Origin: Ferrovibrio sp964218355
GTDB lineage: Bacteria; Pseudomonadota; Alphaproteobacteria; Ferrovibrionales; Ferrovibrionaceae
DNA length: 64,000 nucleotides
Reading direction: 5' to 3'
NCBI RefSeq assembly: GCF_964218355.1
Contig: NZ_CAXPMC010000012.1
Coordinates: forward strand, 40,814-104,813
In this document: positions 62,784 to 64,000 of the stretch, piece after piece
How the letters are laid out: every line of letters begins with the position of its first letter
How positions within the stretch are numbered: the stretch's first letter is position 1
Translations under genes and position numbers: made by a program
The notes under the pieces: generated by a model
The model's input: only the letters and a program-made list of their open reading frames with translations
Database searches by the model: none
Told to the model about the DNA's origin: nothing

Positions 62784-63809
62784 TCAATTTTCTGTTGTGA
62801 TTCGTCTCTGAGGTCTGCCTCGCCTGTCCGGTGCAGTCACCGCATAGCGTCCGGGCGGCATGCCATAGCGCGCGGTGAAGGCATTGATGAAATTGGTGAC
62901 GTGGTTGTAGCCCACACGGAAGGCGATCTGCTTGATCGGTGCCGCCCCGGCCTCCAGGGCGATCCGCGCGTGCTCCAGGCGGTGGTTGCGCAGCACCTCG
63001 AACACCGTGCCGCCGTATTCACTGCGGAAGGCGGCGTTCAGGCGTTTCTCGCTCAGGCCCACGGCCGCAGCCAGTTCGCCGAGGCTTGGTGGCTGCCTCA
63101 TGTCGAGCAGCAGCAGGCTATGGGCGGCTGCCAGCGCCTCGCGTTCCTGTCGGCCCAGAGCGCGCCGCTGTCCGATCCGGCCTGCCATCTGGCGGGCCAG
63201 AAGCTGCAGCACCGCGCCCTCGATGAACAGGTGGCGCAGTGGTCCGTTCAGGTCGGGTGAAAACAGGCTGTCGGCCAGAGAGCGCAACTGGCGGGTCGCC
63301 TGCATGGGGATGATCCGGCTGGCCGTCACATCAGGCTCCAGCAGCGGTGCCAGCGCCTGCGGCAGCACGCCGTCGAAGATCTGCCGCACCCGGTCGACAC
63401 GGAGGGCATAGCCGGCGAGGCGCAGACGCTGTGGTGCCTTAACATGGTAACGCGGGTTGCGGGCCGATGGCCGGAACAATATGGCCTGGTCCGGTCCGGC
63501 GGCGACCTGCAGGCCATCGGGCATCTCGATTTCGACCAGTCCGGATACGGCAACATTGCTGCTGATCCAGGGGACCGTTTCGGTGTCGCGCGGCTGTACG
63601 GCGATATCGCTGCGTGCGGTCACCTCGGTCAGGAAAACCCGCATGCCGGGACCGATCTCGATGCGCTCGATCTCGGCATCCCATTGCGAATCGCGGATCA
63701 CGGTCCGCTCGCTGACTCTCAGGGCTTGCCGGCCCTCGGCTTCATGCACCAGCCAGTCGATTTCATCCACCGCTGCCTGCCTCCCGGGTGCGATTCCGTA
63801 TGCGGTCAT
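62784..63809 (-). CDS. AraC-family transcriptional regulator
   Basis: 341-residue regulator. The C-terminal two-HTH domain is clear: LGELAAAVGLSEKRLNAAFR, then YGGTVFEVLRNHRLEHARIA and AFRVGYNHVTNFINAFTARY with PPGRY. The N-terminal half is a ligand-sensing region without a named motif. It resembles siderophore-type (PchR-like) AraC regulators in layout. It is convergent to pxpA, so a role in that operon is not implied by position. Confidence 0.9.
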   Translation of the reverse strand: MTAYGIAPGRQAAVDEIDWLVHEAEGRQALRVSERTVIRDSQWDAEIERIEIGPGMRVFLTEVTARSDIAVQPRDTETVPWISSNVAVSGLVEIEMPDGLQVAAGPDQAILFRPSARNPRYHVKAPQRLRLAGYALRVDRVRQIFDGVLPQALAPLLEPDVTASRIIPMQATRQLRSLADSLFSPDLNGPLRHLFIEGAVLQLLARQMAGRIGQRRALGRQEREALAAAHSLLLLDMRQPPSLGELAAAVGLSEKRLNAAFRSEYGGTVFEVLRNHRLEHARIALEAGAAPIKQIAFRVGYNHVTNFINAFTARYGMPPGRYAVTAPDRRGRPQRRITTEN

Positions 63810-64000
63810 CCTAGGAGACGGAATCGCCGGGAGCTATCGCAAACCATTGCATGGGCGATGCCGGGGCGGGTAACGCTGGCTGGTGCAACCCAGAATATCG
63901 GAGTGGGCGTCCCCCGTTCAGCGCGTGCCTGCATATATGGCGGGCGCGCATATTCCGGCCTGTTCCGCATATACCGGCACCGTTGCGCCGCCCGCCCGGA

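Noticed and set aside
63810..64000. A further gene or operator at the right edge
   Set aside because: No open frame with recognisable content and no clear repeat; the edge truncates whatever follows.

Overview
This is a GC-rich window with dense gene packing, frequent 1-4 nt start/stop overlaps, two TRAP transporters, a NusG paralogue and a Hut pathway. It fits an alphaproteobacterium, possibly a Rhodospirillales-type lineage. That placement is inferred from gene content and style; there is no rRNA or other marker here to prove it. I saw no tRNA, rRNA, CRISPR array, insertion sequence or prophage.

Region 1 (1-24.7 kb) is a surface-glycan locus with visibly lower GC than the rest. It starts inside an MBOAT O-acyltransferase and continues with an SGNH-like partner, a formyltransferase-like protein and an MsbA-type ABC exporter. 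The pseudaminic-acid set follows: pseB, pseC, pseG, pseI, a GNAT that could fill the PseH step, and a 689-residue fusion of an SpsF-type cytidylyltransferase with a class-III aminotransferase that probably fills the PseF step. Interleaved are an orphan glycosyltransferase-like protein, an ATP-grasp enzyme, a PIG-L deacetylase, an asparagine-synthase-like protein without Cys2, a canonical AsnB, two GT4 enzymes, a GT-C membrane protein, a WxcM-like acyltransferase/ketoisomerase fusion and a GT2 protein. Together these suggest a heavily N-modified nonulosonate glycan.

Region 2 (24.8-29.3 kb) holds rimO, a NusG/RfaH-like protein translationally coupled to a winged-helix/Rossmann protein, an amidase and a small membrane protein. 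Region 3 (29.5-34.1 kb) is a partial hut locus: hutC-hutU with a palindromic operator, then hutH. A secreted hypothetical gene on the opposite strand separates hutU from hutH. HutH carries Cys instead of Ser in its MIO triad.

Region 4 (34.1-43.7 kb) is a peptide/amide scavenging operon (amidase, M20 deacylase, oligopeptide ABC importer) with a divergent gamma-glutamyltranspeptidase. Region 5 (43.8-48.8 kb) has a VUT-family queuosine-precursor transporter convergent with queC, then a TAXI-type TRAP transporter. Region 6 (49-54.5 kb) is an amino-acid/beta-keto-acid catabolic locus: LysR, DadA-like oxidase, BKACE, class-III aminotransferase and an RpiR regulator.

Region 7 (54.6-62.8 kb) is a 5-oxoproline locus: LysR, DUF1445 protein, DctPQM TRAP transporter, DUF2848 protein and pxpB-pxpC-pxpA. 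The same ATAAG-N5-CTTAT element lies before the LysR gene and before the operon, so I infer direct LysR control. An AraC regulator faces it at the right end. Much of regions 3-7 converges on glutamate, through histidine, 5-oxoproline and gamma-glutamyl compounds.
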